From: Lichenibacterium ramalinae
Lineage (GTDB): Bacteria > Pseudomonadota > Alphaproteobacteria > Rhizobiales > Beijerinckiaceae
Direction: 5' to 3'
DNA: 64,000 nt
NCBI RefSeq assembly: GCF_004137085.1
Contig: NZ_QYBC01000016.1
Coordinates: forward strand, 62,001-126,000
Shown here: piece by piece, positions 1 through 8,639 of the stretch
Position numbering within the stretch: position 1 is the stretch's first letter
Layout: every line of letters begins with the position of its first letter
Notes under the pieces: model-generated
Databases searched by the model: none
What the model was told of the DNA's origin: nothing
Seen by the model: the letters and a program-made list of their open reading frames with translations, nothing else
Program-made: the position numbers and the translations under genes

Positions 1-973
1 CCTGCCGCCCGGCCGCACGTCCGTCACCGCCGACGCCGACCCGCCCGCCGCGCTGAAACGCGCCCGGGTGAAGGGCGCGCTGAAGACCGGCGTCAAGGCG
101 ATCGACATCTTCTGCCCCATCTGCCCGGGGCAGCGCATCGGCATCTTCGCGGGCTCGGGCGTCGGCAAGTCGACGCTGCTCGCCATGCTGGCCGAGGCCA
201 AGGGGTTCGACACCGTGGTGATCGCGCTGGTGGGCGAGCGCGGCCGCGAGGTGCGCGAGTTCATCGAGGAATCGCTCGGCGCCAACCGGGCGCGGGCCGT
301 CACCGTGGTGGCGACCGGCGACGAGAGCCCCATGATGCGGCGCCTCGCCCCCAAGACCGCCATGGCCATCGCGGAATGGTTCCGCGACCGCGGCGACGCC
401 GTGCTGCTCATCGTCGACAGCGCGACCCGCTACGCCCATGCGGCGCGCGACGTGGCGCTGGCGGCGGGGGAGCCGGCGGTGGCGCGCGGCTACGCGCCCT
501 CGGTCTTCTCCGACCTGCCGAAGCTGCTCGAGCGCGCCGGGCCCGGGCTCGAGGGCTCGGGGTCCATCACCGGCATCTTCTCGGTGCTGGTCGACGGCGA
601 CGACCACAACGACCCCGTGGCGGACACGATCCGCGGCACGCTCGACGGCCACATCGTGCTCGACCGCCGCATCGCCGCGCAGGGCCGCTACCCCGCCATC
701 GACCTCGGCGTGTCGCTGTCGCGCCTCGCCCACCAGGTGTGGACGCCCGAACAGCGCGTGCTGGTGGGCAAGCTGCGCGAACTCATCGGCCGCTTCGAGG
801 AAACGCGCGACCTGCGCGCCATGGGGGCCTACCGGCCCGGCAGCGACCCCGACCTCGACCAGGCGGTGCTGATGGTGCCCCGCATCTACGACGCGCTGGT
901 CCAATCCCCCGGCGTCAAGCCCAGCGAGGACGCCTTCCGCGACCTCGCCACCGCCCTGCAGAAGCCGAAGTGA
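1..973 (+). CDS. fliI: Flagellum-specific ATP synthase FliI, 3' part (5' end outside window)
   Basis: The reading frame is open from base 2, so the true start lies before the window. FliI is the hexameric ATPase of the flagellar type III export gate and drives unfolding and export of flagellar subunits at the inner membrane. Visible are the conserved stretch just before the P-loop (KTGVKAIDIF), the Walker A motif GSGVGKST (about base 160), a Walker B-like LLIVDSATRYA, and the F1-ATPase-like GSITGIFSVLVDGDDHNDP. The C-terminal helical region is complete and ends with TGA. The next gene starts 8 bases later and is probably cotranscribed. The family assignment is firm; only the N-terminal domain is missing. 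Confidence 0.96.
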   Translation, partial: LPPGRTSVTADADPPAALKRARVKGALKTGVKAIDIFCPICPGQRIGIFAGSGVGKSTLLAMLAEAKGFDTVVIALVGERGREVREFIEESLGANRARAVTVVATGDESPMMRRLAPKTAMAIAEWFRDRGDAVLLIVDSATRYAHAARDVALAAGEPAVARGYAPSVFSDLPKLLERAGPGLEGSGSITGIFSVLVDGDDHNDPVADTIRGTLDGHIVLDRRIAAQGRYPAIDLGVSLSRLAHQVWTPEQRVLVGKLRELIGRFEETRDLRAMGAYRPGSDPDLDQAVLMVPRIYDALVQSPGVKPSEDAFRDLATALQKPK

Positions 974-981
974 GGACCTCC

Positions 982-1653
982 ATGCCGCTGCGTCCCGCAC
1001 AGCCGCGCACAGCCGCCCACCTGCGCCTCGTGACGCCCGCCCCGGCCGCCATCTCGTCCCTGCGCCCGAGGGCCCCGTCCCGCCCCGCCCTCCCGGGCCC
1101 GCGGGGGGTCGGCGACTGGGCCTGGCACGGGCTCGGCGTCGGCGTCGCCACCGCCTCGGCGGGCTTCGCCGCCTATGCGCTGGTCTTCTCGACGGGGGAG
1201 GTCGTGCCGTCCGGCAACTTCAACATCTTCGCCCGCTACGACCGCATCTACCAGGGCCCCGCGGCGCGGCGGGGCGGGGCGCCCGACACCGCGACGGCGG
1301 CGGCGCCCGAGGCGGCTTCGCCCGACGCCACGCGCCGCGACCTCGCCAAATCCGACGCCGTGGACTTCACCCCGACGGGCTCGCTCGCCGGCAGCCCCGA
1401 CCAGGCGCCCGGCGACGGCCGGCCCGAGACGCCGGGCGGCGGGCGGGGCGGCGCCGAAGGCCGCCTGCTGCCGAACTTCAAGCTGCGCGACGTCTTCGAC
1501 GGCAAGGCGCTGGTCGAGTCCCGCTCCAGCCTTTCGGTGGTCAAGCCGGGCTCGGTGCTGGAGGGCGCCGGCGAGGTCCTGTCCATCGAGAAGCGCGGCG
1601 AGCACTGGGTGGTGTTGACCCAGAACGGCCTCATCGCGGCCCAGCGCCGCTGA
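982..1653 (+). CDS. Hypothetical single-pass membrane protein downstream of fliI
   Basis: 223 residues, starting at the ATG 8 bases after the fliI stop. A longer upstream reading in this frame only shadows fliI. The basic, proline-rich N-terminus is followed by one hydrophobic segment at about residues 50-72, then a low-complexity Ala/Gly/Pro linker and a conserved-looking C-terminal domain of about 55 residues (FDGKALVES...VLTQNGLIAAQ). The arrangement suggests a cytoplasmic N-terminus, one membrane span and a periplasmic C-terminal domain. I do not recognise the family. Tight linkage to fliI suggests a flagellar or envelope role, but that is inference only. Confidence 0.75.
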   Translation: MPLRPAQPRTAAHLRLVTPAPAAISSLRPRAPSRPALPGPRGVGDWAWHGLGVGVATASAGFAAYALVFSTGEVVPSGNFNIFARYDRIYQGPAARRGGAPDTATAAAPEAASPDATRRDLAKSDAVDFTPTGSLAGSPDQAPGDGRPETPGGGRGGAEGRLLPNFKLRDVFDGKALVESRSSLSVVKPGSVLEGAGEVLSIEKRGEHWVVLTQNGLIAAQRR

Positions 1654-1877
1654 CCCCCACGCGGCGCAGTCGGCGTCGCCTCGGCGGTCCCGCGCCGATG
1701 GCCGTGCCGGCGTTTCGGGGCCGGCGGGCATTTTGCCGGCGCGGCCGCGCTGCCCAGTGACGCGGGGCCGGAACCTGGGCGGGCGTCGGCGTTTGACACC
1801 GTGTCGCGCCGGCCGGCGGGGCGGCGTGCCACCGGAGCGTCGCCGTCCGGCGGCGCCTTGGAGGAGACGACCGCCCG

Positions 1878-3704
1878 ATGACCGCCCCCCTCGACCCGGC
1901 CGCCCTGCGCCGCATCTTCCCGCTCCAGGACTATGCGGCCCTGGGCGAAGGCCGCTCCGTGGCCCTGGTGGGGCCCGACGGGGCGGTGGCCTGGTGGTGC
2001 GTGCCCAACATCGACTCGCCCCCGCTCTTCGACATCCTGCTCGACCCCGTCGACGGCGGCTCGTTCGCCGTGCAGCCGACCGAGCCCTTCCGGGCGGAAC
2101 GGCACTATCGGGAGGACAGCAACGTGCTCGAAACGCTGTTCACCACGGCGTCGGGACAGGTGCGCCTCACGGAATCGATGAACAGCACGCTGGCCGGGCG
2201 CCTGCCCTGGTGCGAGTTCGCCCGGCGCATCGAGGCCCTGTCCGGCACCGTGACGGTGCGGGCCCGGCTCATCTTCGGCACGCGCGGCGACACGGCCTCG
2301 CCCTGGCTCCAGGACAACCCCAACGGCTGCATCTTCCATGTCGGGCCGGTGCTGGGGCTGCTGCGCACCTCGCCCAACATGCGCATCGTGGAGCGGGGCG
2401 ACCGGAGCATCGTGGCGGAGGCGACGCTGGCGCCGGGCGAGCGGGCGCTGGTCGCCGTGGTGGCGGGCGAGAACGAGCCGCTCGGCGTGCCCGCCATCCC
2501 CGACATCGACCGCCGCATCGACCTCAGCGACGAGGCCTGGCGCTCCTTCGCCCAGGGCCTGCATTACGACGGCCCCCACCGGGCGGCCGTGCGGCGCAGC
2601 GCGCTGGCGCTGAAGCTGCTGCTCTTCTCGCCGACCGGGGCCGTCGCGGCCGCCGCCACGACGTCGCTGCCCGAGCGGATCGGCGGCGACAAGAACTACG
2701 ACTACCGCTACGCCTGGATCCGGGACGCCGCCTACACGCTGGCGGCCTTCATCCGGCTCGGCGTCATCCCGGAAAGCAAGGCGGCCTTCACCTGGCTGGT
2801 GCACCGGCTCGGCGAGACCGGCGCCAAGGTCTGCTACCGGCTCGACGGCGCGCCCGTGCCGCCGATCACCGCCCTCGACCTGCCCGGCTACCGCGGCTCC
2901 CAGCCCGTCGTCACCGGCAACATCGCGGCCGAACAGCACCAGCACGGCATCTACGGCGACATCTTCGAGGCGGCGTGGCTCTTCGTCGAGGCCGGCAACA
3001 TCCTCGACGGGCAGAGCGCCCTCATCCTGTCGCGCCTCGCCGACGAATGCGCCGACCGCTGGCGCCAGAAGGACGCCGGCATGTGGGAGCTGGAGGAGCG
3101 CCAGCACTACACCATGTCCAAGGTCAGCTGCTGGCAGGCGCTGGCCCGCGCCGTGGAACTCGCCGAAGCCGGCCACATCCCGGCCACCTGCGTGCCGCGC
3201 TGGTCGCGCGAGCGCGAGCGCATCGCCGCCTGGGTGGCGGAGCATTGCTGGTCGGAAGCCAAGCGCGCCTACACGTTCCACGCCGGCACGGACCGGCTCG
3301 ACGCCGCGATGGCGCTGGCCGTCCGCTTCGGGTTCGACGGGCGGGAGCGCCTGTCCTCGACGCTCGACGCCATCCGCAAGGAGCTCGGCTGCGGCCCCCA
3401 CCGCTGGAGCCGCGGACCCTGGCTGCATCGCTATTCGGGGGCCGAACGCGAGGAAGGCGCCTTCCTGGCCTGCACCTTCTGGCTCGTCGAGGCCTATGCG
3501 GAGCTCGGCCGCCAGGGCGACGCCGAGGCCCTGATGGACGAGGCGCTCGCCGCCCTGCCGCCGGGCGTGGGCGTGCTCGGCGAGATGGTGGACCCGAGGA
3601 CCGGCGCCTTCCTCGGCAACCTGCCCCAGGGCCTCAGCCACCTGTCGCTCATCCACGCCGCCATCTCGCTCGCCGGCCGCGTGCGGCGGGCCGCCGACGC
3701 TTGA
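1878..3704 (+). CDS. Glycoside hydrolase family 15 protein (glucoamylase/trehalase-like)
   Basis: 608 residues, the normal length for bacterial GH15 proteins of the glucoamylase or acid-trehalase type. Residues 1-240 form the N-terminal beta-rich region (WCVPNIDSPPLFDILLDP). The (alpha/alpha)6 catalytic barrel follows, with DYRYAWIRDAAYTL, the acid-residue region WELEERQHYTMSKVSCWQAL, and a C-terminal general-base region GEMVDPRTGAFLGNLPQGLSH. These match inverting GH15 enzymes that release glucose from alpha-glucans or cleave trehalose; the substrate cannot be told from sequence. There is no signal peptide, so it is probably cytoplasmic. A GGAGGAGA-like ribosome site lies just before the ATG. 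It is apparently a single-gene unit. Confidence 0.93.
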   Translation: MTAPLDPAALRRIFPLQDYAALGEGRSVALVGPDGAVAWWCVPNIDSPPLFDILLDPVDGGSFAVQPTEPFRAERHYREDSNVLETLFTTASGQVRLTESMNSTLAGRLPWCEFARRIEALSGTVTVRARLIFGTRGDTASPWLQDNPNGCIFHVGPVLGLLRTSPNMRIVERGDRSIVAEATLAPGERALVAVVAGENEPLGVPAIPDIDRRIDLSDEAWRSFAQGLHYDGPHRAAVRRSALALKLLLFSPTGAVAAAATTSLPERIGGDKNYDYRYAWIRDAAYTLAAFIRLGVIPESKAAFTWLVHRLGETGAKVCYRLDGAPVPPITALDLPGYRGSQPVVTGNIAAEQHQHGIYGDIFEAAWLFVEAGNILDGQSALILSRLADECADRWRQKDAGMWELEERQHYTMSKVSCWQALARAVELAEAGHIPATCVPRWSRERERIAAWVAEHCWSEAKRAYTFHAGTDRLDAAMALAVRFGFDGRERLSSTLDAIRKELGCGPHRWSRGPWLHRYSGAEREEGAFLACTFWLVEAYAELGRQGDAEALMDEALAALPPGVGVLGEMVDPRTGAFLGNLPQGLSHLSLIHAAISLAGRVRRAADA

Positions 3705-3891
3705 GGCCGAGGCCGCGGCGCTTCGACGACGCGCCTTGCACCCCGAGCGGGAGCCGCCGACAGCCGCGTGCTCAAGCGCGAGGGAAGGCTCGCGGCTGGC
3801 AAGGATGAATGGGGGAACATGCTGTGGCGGCCGACTGGGCGGTGAGGGTCGGGAACGTGCGGGTCTGGGTGATGCGGACGGCCTGACCTGC

Positions 3892-4518
3892 CTACGGTGC
3901 GGTGTACACCGCGGCGAAATTGCTGAGATGAAGCGTCCAAGCGCTCGTCTCCGCGCACATCCATCCGATGGCTTCGATCGTCTCATCGTGGAGTTGTGCG
4001 AGGGGCCGATGAAAAATCGGTTCGTGATGTGCGATCCGATTGCGAAAACGCCGAAGCGCATTGAAGCGACCATGGACGATCGATCGCTTTTTCGATCCTG
4101 CCGCTCGGAATGCACGATGCAGCGATAATCTCCAGAGGGTCGCGTCATAACGCGGTCCAAGCAGGCCAACCCAAAATCCAAAATTCAGCTCGGCGATGAT
4201 CCGACCGCCTGTCACGGGGTGACGCCCGAGGGAGTCGATCACTTTGGCAATGCTATCCACAGCGTCGCGTTCAAAGGGCGGCGTACCGTTATGAAGCCAG
4301 TCGAGACCAAAAGTCTCTGCCATCTCGGTACTTAGCCGATTTCTCAGACAGACCTCCATGGATTGGAGCGGGCTGTAGAATGATTCGGAAAGGCGGCGAT
4401 TTCGCTCGTAAAGAGCAATCGCCAGACTCAAATCTCCAGCGTTTTCAGCTAGGTATTTTTCCAGTCGCTCGTGGGAAATGGTCTCAGCCAAGGCGAGATC
4501 GATGGGCGGGGTCCGCAA
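3892..4518 (-). CDS. Abi-like family protein (Abi_2/AbiD type, HEPN motif)
   Basis: 208 residues. The sequence has the layout of the Abi_2 (AbiD/AbiF) family: an N-terminal helical region with YERNRRLSESFYSPLQSMEVCLRNRL, a middle region INFWVGLL-like (LNFGFWVGLLGPRYD), and a C-terminal RFRNRIAHHEPIF. The last contains the RNxxxH motif of HEPN ribonuclease folds. Family members are linked to phage abortive infection and toxin-like RNA cleavage; that role here is inference. Codon use is clearly less GC-rich than the neighbouring GH15 gene, pointing to horizontal acquisition. No antitoxin partner is visible next to it. Confidence 0.85.
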   Translation of the reverse strand: MRTPPIDLALAETISHERLEKYLAENAGDLSLAIALYERNRRLSESFYSPLQSMEVCLRNRLSTEMAETFGLDWLHNGTPPFERDAVDSIAKVIDSLGRHPVTGGRIIAELNFGFWVGLLGPRYDATLWRLSLHRAFRAAGSKKRSIVHGRFNALRRFRNRIAHHEPIFHRPLAQLHDETIEAIGWMCAETSAWTLHLSNFAAVYTAP

Positions 4519-4629
4519 GATAATTCACTTGCTCTTATGGCCCGTGGGCCTATCTGTGTCCGCGTACACCCCGGGTCGGCCTCTGCCGCCAGGCATGCTC
4601 CCGGGGTCAGTCACAGAAGACCCCGTAGG

Positions 4630-4672
4630 CCAAAAAGGCAACCCCACATAGCGGGTTGCCTTTTTGGTTTTC
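4630..4672 (+). terminator. Perfect 15-bp hairpin with U-tract (rho-independent terminator)
   Basis: Arms at 4630-4644 and 4653-4667 are perfectly complementary over 15 bp with an 8-base loop and are followed by TTTTC on the plus strand. It stands alone: no plus-strand gene ends just upstream. It could be a leftover of a lost gene or transposon end, or could insulate the transposase remnants from read-through. Confidence 0.7.
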
Positions 4673-4895
4673 AGAACGCCGCCCTCTGCCGATGTGCCTT
4701 CCACACCCGCAGCACTGGGTGGCGGAGCGCCGCCTCCGTCATCCTCAGGCACTGCTCGCCGTCGGATCCGGCGGTGAACCTCGCGCCAAGCCATTTCCTG
4801 GCTGTAGGCTTCGAGGTAGGGGCCGGCGGTGTGGTGCTGAATGCCGATCTCGGCCCGGCGGATGCGCGAGAAGAACGACTCGGAAACGCATCGCG
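4671..4895 (-). pseudogene. IS1595-family (ISXO2-like) transposase, C-terminal remnant
   Basis: Minus-strand translation gives ESFFSRIRRAEIG, then HHTAGPYLEAYSQEMAWREVH, in one frame. After a frameshift the match continues in a second frame with GEQCLRMTEAALRHPVLRVWK. Together these match the end of ISXO2-like DDE transposases. The N-terminal two thirds are missing, and the fragment joins directly to an IS630-type fragment on its upstream side. It is non-functional because of truncation and the internal frameshift. Confidence 0.75.
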
Positions 4896-5177
4896 GATGG
4901 CGACCCGCAGGACCGGTTCGGTTCGGGCCGCTGCCTTGCGTAGCAGCGCATTCAGCTTAGGGCAGGCGCTTACGACTCTTTTGAAGTCGACACCATAGGA
5001 CAGGAAATAGAGTCGGTGAATTCCGGCCGTATCGATCGCCCGGCGGACGCCGGCCACCTTGTCGGCCGCAGGATTGTCCGTCACGACCGTGTCGCCGGGC
5101 TTCAACGCGGGGACGAGCACGTCGGCGCCACAGCTGCGAAACCGCATGCCGATCGTAGCTCTGTCCATCAGATCCAA
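4890..5177 (-). pseudogene. IS630-family transposase remnant
   Basis: Minus-strand translation shows LVPALKPGDTVVTDN, VRRAIDTAGIHRLYFL and NALLRKAAARTE, which follow the C-terminal DDE region of IS630 transposases. The usual D-N-x-x-x-H and YSPDLNPIE blocks are degraded to DNPAAD and YGVDFKRVV, so the catalytic core is destroyed. Only the C-terminal third is left. It runs in frame into the IS1595-type fragment, producing an accidental chimeric reading frame. Confidence 0.75.
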
Positions 5178-5287
5178 CGTTGCAGACCGCCAGATCCGAG
5201 TTCTTCCACAAGGGAAGTTATCTATTAACGACCGACATACGAATTGCCGTAAAAAATGTTTTGTCGCTCGAGCAGAAATGCATTGAT

Positions 5288-6424
5288 ATGGAGCGTCCGG
5301 CGTTCCCGCCTTGCATGATGATCAACTCGGCCAAGTTTCGAGGTCTTTGCCCGTCTATGTCCAATATGCGCCTCGGTTCCCTCACCGACCCAGGTCGGCC
5401 CCATCAGGACGAGGTTGGCTCGCGGCTGTCCTCCATCGATCTGTTCAAGTTCCTGGCCTTCTGTGGTGTCGTCTCGATCCACACGGTCTCAGCTGTCCAT
5501 TTCACGCACGGGGGAGATCCGTTCGAAGCGGGTTTGCGTGATCCTGTCGGTTCCGTTGTCGACCAGCTGTCCCGATTTGCCGTTCCGTTCTTCTTCCTGT
5601 CGAGTGGATATCTGTGGTTCGGGCGCGCGCTGCGCTACGATATGGTCAGATTCATCAAATCCATCTCGTGGTTGTTGGTCGTCTATGTATTTTGGGTGGC
5701 GGTCTATGCGCTCAATTTCATGATCGATGGGCAACCGCTCACACCATCGCTGGCACTGAAAATCCTGGTCAACGGGGGGTATGGCGTTCAGCTTTGGTTC
5801 CTACCGTGTCTCTGCTCGGCCTTGTTATTGATGCGCGTCGTCGCTCGGACGCACCGATGGGCTCTGCCGCTGACGATCGGCTTTGCCTTGTATGTCATCG
5901 GCCTTATCTACGGACCCTACAGCCCGCTGGTCTTCGGAACGCCCTCCAGTGAACTGACCAGGCGCATATGCCGGACCCTGCCGATCTCCGCATTCCTGTT
6001 CGTCATGATCGGGGCCTGGCTGAAGAGTTCGGGCCGGACCTTCTCGCCGCGGACCGCGATCGTCCTGATCGCCGTCGGGGCCGGACTGACCTTGGCCGAG
6101 GGAAGCGTCCTGCAGGAGGTCTTCCGCGTCCCCATGGTCAGCAACGACGCCTTGTTGTCCTCCATACCTTTCGGTGTCGGGGTCTTTCTGCTCTCGCTTC
6201 ACGTCAGGCTCGGCACGAGGTGGGCCGATTGGGGGAGAGCGCTCGGAAGCATGGGGCTCGGCCTCTATCTCCTGCACATGGAGTTCGTCTATCTCATTCG
6301 CGCGTATTTCTGGCCAGCATCCCTCGTCGAGCGACTGGCATTCCTGCTCGCCGTCATCGTCGCGACGACGGCGACCCTCCTGATCGTCGACAATGCCCGG
6401 GGCGCGACGAGACTCCTGCGTTGA
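5288..6424 (+). CDS. Acyltransferase family 3 membrane protein (O-acyltransferase)
   Basis: About 378 residues from the ATG at 5288; a second plausible start is the ATG at 5357, shortly before the conserved part. The protein has roughly ten hydrophobic segments typical of integral-membrane acyltransferases of the OafA/YrhL/NodX type. The first conserved block is SSIDLFKFLAFCGVVSIHT, where the usual catalytic His sits near IHT. FFFLSSGYL follows, then a C-terminal GLGLYLLHMEFVYLI. Such enzymes O-acylate surface sugars at the inner membrane. Codon use is less GC-biased than the genome average, and transposase remnants lie on both sides. It probably works with the glycosyltransferase gene at 6672-7733. 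Confidence 0.85.
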   Translation: MERPAFPPCMMINSAKFRGLCPSMSNMRLGSLTDPGRPHQDEVGSRLSSIDLFKFLAFCGVVSIHTVSAVHFTHGGDPFEAGLRDPVGSVVDQLSRFAVPFFFLSSGYLWFGRALRYDMVRFIKSISWLLVVYVFWVAVYALNFMIDGQPLTPSLALKILVNGGYGVQLWFLPCLCSALLLMRVVARTHRWALPLTIGFALYVIGLIYGPYSPLVFGTPSSELTRRICRTLPISAFLFVMIGAWLKSSGRTFSPRTAIVLIAVGAGLTLAEGSVLQEVFRVPMVSNDALLSSIPFGVGVFLLSLHVRLGTRWADWGRALGSMGLGLYLLHMEFVYLIRAYFWPASLVERLAFLLAVIVATTATLLIVDNARGATRLLR

Positions 6425-6463
6425 AGCGGTCGGTCGTCACAGAGCGGCGACATCGCCGGCAGG

Positions 6464-6560
6464 CACGAGCTGTTTCGACGTCGGGCGACTGTCTCGGCCA
6501 CCTTCTGGCGGCCGCGCCCTCCAAGGTCCACACGGTGCTGACCGACGATGGCATCCAGAG
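6464..6560 (+). pseudogene. Short IS481-type transposase remnant
   Basis: Plus-strand translation gives CLGHLLAAAPSKVHTVLTDD then GIQSAF. It corresponds to the FLRxLIxAVPYKxHTVLTDNGIQF block around the second catalytic Asp of IS481-type transposases. Only about 30 residues can be recognised. The 247-base gap between the acyltransferase and the glycosyltransferase otherwise holds no gene. Confidence 0.6.
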
Positions 6561-6671
6561 CGCTTTCGCCTCCGGCGGATTCGCTCCAGCTCTCGGATCG
6601 ACAACAGTTTCATCGGCTCGGAGTCGTCAAGGCGGCTCGGAGAAGGCCGATGCTGCTCTAGTGACGTAACG

Positions 6672-7733
6672 TCAATCCAGGCACGCCAGGAAGGCCGAGC
6701 CGGCCCTGTCCCAGGTGAACTGCCGGATGCTGCGCTCGGCCGCCGTCGCCAACCTGCACCGCAATTGATCGTCCTGCGTCAGCGCCCGCAGGCTCGAAAC
6801 CATCCCGCCGACGTCGTCGACCGGGTTCAGCAGCGCGTTCTCGCCGTCGATCGCAAATTCACGAAAACCGCCGATATCCGTGCCGACGAATGTGCAACCG
6901 CAGGCCATGGCCTCCGCGGGAGGGAGACCCCACCCTTCCTGGCGACTGGCCCCTAGATAGACCGAATTGCCATTGTAGATGTCCTCCACGAGCACCTTCT
7001 GCTCGGGATTTTGATAGTATTCAATCCAGTCCGGGATTTCGCTCCCCTTCGGCATGGTCCCAAACATCTTGATCGGGACCTCGGGGTGGATCTCGTGATA
7101 ATTCTTCAGAACCTCGATGGCGACAGGAACGCCCTTGAACGGCTCGTGATGATTTAAGGTCACGATCGTCATCTTTCGACCTTCAACCGGCTTTGTGAGC
7201 TTGAAAGCCGAGAAGTCGAGACCATTCGGGATATGCGTCATATCGGTCGCACCGATCTCATGGCCGACATCGATCAGCCACTGCGCAATGACGATCTTCT
7301 TGAGCGGCAACAGCCAGGAGGCGTCCACGTCCTCCTTCTTGCCAGCCCAGATCTCGTAATGTTGGATGAGGTAGAAGGGGCGACCCTTCGAGGCCGGAAG
7401 TTCCGACACAGGTTTCGCCGTCGACCAACCCGTCGCAATCGTAGCGTCCGCGTCCGGAACGCTCCCGGCGTCCGGGTAGGCCACCAGCTTCTGCCTCACG
7501 TTCTCGTGGAAGTCGAACCACGGCATCAAGGGGCCTGCCGTCAAACGTTTCCTAGTCGGCCAGAGCGCGTCCTTGACGATCCCCGACAAGCTGGGATCCT
7601 CTACACATCGGCGAGGATAGATGATCGTGACCCTGTGCCCTTGAGACGCGAAGTAATTTGCGTACTGGAACACAACCCGAAAACCGCCGACTGGCACTCG
7701 CATCAGAAGCGGGAGGACGAAGTTAATGCGCAT
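6672..7733 (-). CDS. Glycosyltransferase family 4-type (GT-B fold) protein
   Basis: 353 residues. The N-terminus INFVLPLLMRVPVGGFRVV followed by YANYFASQGHRVTIIYP is the acceptor-binding Rossmann half of a GT-B enzyme. The C-terminal half has the donor-binding block GASRQEGWGLPPAEAMACG, with the E-x7-E-like pattern of GT4 enzymes, and GTDIGGFREFAIDGENALL. It likely transfers a sugar from a nucleotide donor during surface polysaccharide or O-antigen synthesis in the cytoplasm. It converges with the acyltransferase gene, and codon use is again less GC-extreme than the core genes. Donor and acceptor cannot be named. Confidence 0.88.
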   Translation of the reverse strand: MRINFVLPLLMRVPVGGFRVVFQYANYFASQGHRVTIIYPRRCVEDPSLSGIVKDALWPTRKRLTAGPLMPWFDFHENVRQKLVAYPDAGSVPDADATIATGWSTAKPVSELPASKGRPFYLIQHYEIWAGKKEDVDASWLLPLKKIVIAQWLIDVGHEIGATDMTHIPNGLDFSAFKLTKPVEGRKMTIVTLNHHEPFKGVPVAIEVLKNYHEIHPEVPIKMFGTMPKGSEIPDWIEYYQNPEQKVLVEDIYNGNSVYLGASRQEGWGLPPAEAMACGCTFVGTDIGGFREFAIDGENALLNPVDDVGGMVSSLRALTQDDQLRCRLATAAERSIRQFTWDRAGSAFLACLD

Positions 7734-8639
7734 CGGTGAACCTTCGCTATCAGGACGACGACGGACGCGTTGTAACGAGTGTCAACGTGATTTTTGAATG
7801 GTCATCGGGCGCCATGGGAGGTTTTGCACGTCGTGCACAGGCGCACTCAAAAGACAGGTATTGCGGGTCTTCCGAGTCTATAAATCACATCTGAGGTTGG
7901 TGGACCGATCGGTCCACACAGATGTGCAGTCGCTTCGGACCGCTGTCCAATGTCGACGACCGAAGAAGACGCCACGGGCGACGATCGATCCAAATGCTCC
8001 AGGGTCGTATACAAAGACGTCATCGACATCGTGATGCTTATCGTCGTCGTATGGCATTGCCGGGCCAACCCTGTCTTCGGAGGGCTCCACAGCGCCGGCG
8101 CCTCGGGAGATACTCTCAGCACCCACGATTGCATGGTGTCGGGCTGTTGGGGACCTCGGGAGGACGGGGACACGCGATCGGAGGCAGCGGTCGTCGAACA
8201 CCCCTTCGGCTTTGAAGCCTCGCCCATGCAGGTTTGCTGCCCCGGGCTTGTGGAGATCGCCGGGCCTGTCGGCTGCAACCGCTTCAGTCGGAATCGTCCG
8301 TGGGACCGCGCCAACCGACAGCGACGTCTCGATACCTTACGCGGGAAGTGAACCAAGTCAGCTGCGACGATGCTCTGTGATCGGACCTGGGGAAGGGTCA
8401 TTCGATCTTCCTCGGCGGGCTGTCAAAATGAATTGGTTAATCCGCCTATAACTTGGGATCATCGCATAATCAAGACAGACTGAAACTGCGGGTGTGAATT
8501 ATCTTGTACTTTAAATAATCGTAGATCGCGATGGTGCTAGGGAGTGGAGGTCTTGCTGACTGGCCCACTCACGGGTCCAGTATGAATGTTAGTGCGCCGT
8601 AGGCCATTGCACCGCGGGAAGCTTGGCCGACGAAGCAGG
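7734..8639 (+). other. Gene-poor 0.9-kb interval in the accessory patch
   Basis: No reading frame here looks like a real gene; open frames occur on both strands but lack family motifs and good starts. One at 7950-8351 begins with a hydrophobic stretch (VIDIVMLIVVVWH), vaguely like the start of an acyltransferase. It soon becomes incoherent and may be decayed. The interval contains a perfect 18-bp palindrome (7900-7917) and an unusually AT-rich segment near 8410-8540. Confidence 0.5.
7900..7917. promoter_or_regulatory. Perfect 18-bp palindrome, possible operator
   Basis: GTGGACCGATCGGTCCAC is an unbroken palindrome about 170 bases upstream of the glycosyltransferase start. A dimeric repressor (for example TetR-type) could bind it. 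No matching regulator gene is adjacent, so the role is inferred from symmetry alone. Confidence 0.35.

Noticed and set aside
376-981. Long open frame overlapping fliI in another frame
   Set aside because: It is Arg/Pro/Ala-rich and exists only because the GC-rich fliI gene has few stops out of frame; the real gene in this frame starts at 982.
1248-4181. Very long minus-strand open frame of about 977 codons
   Set aside because: It runs opposite the GH15 gene, has no motif and is low-complexity; a shadow of high GC coding on the plus strand.
7950-8351. Frame starting with a hydrophobic segment resembling an acyltransferase N-terminus
   Set aside because: Similarity covers about 20 residues only and the rest is Cys/Arg/Pro-rich noise; at most a decayed fragment.
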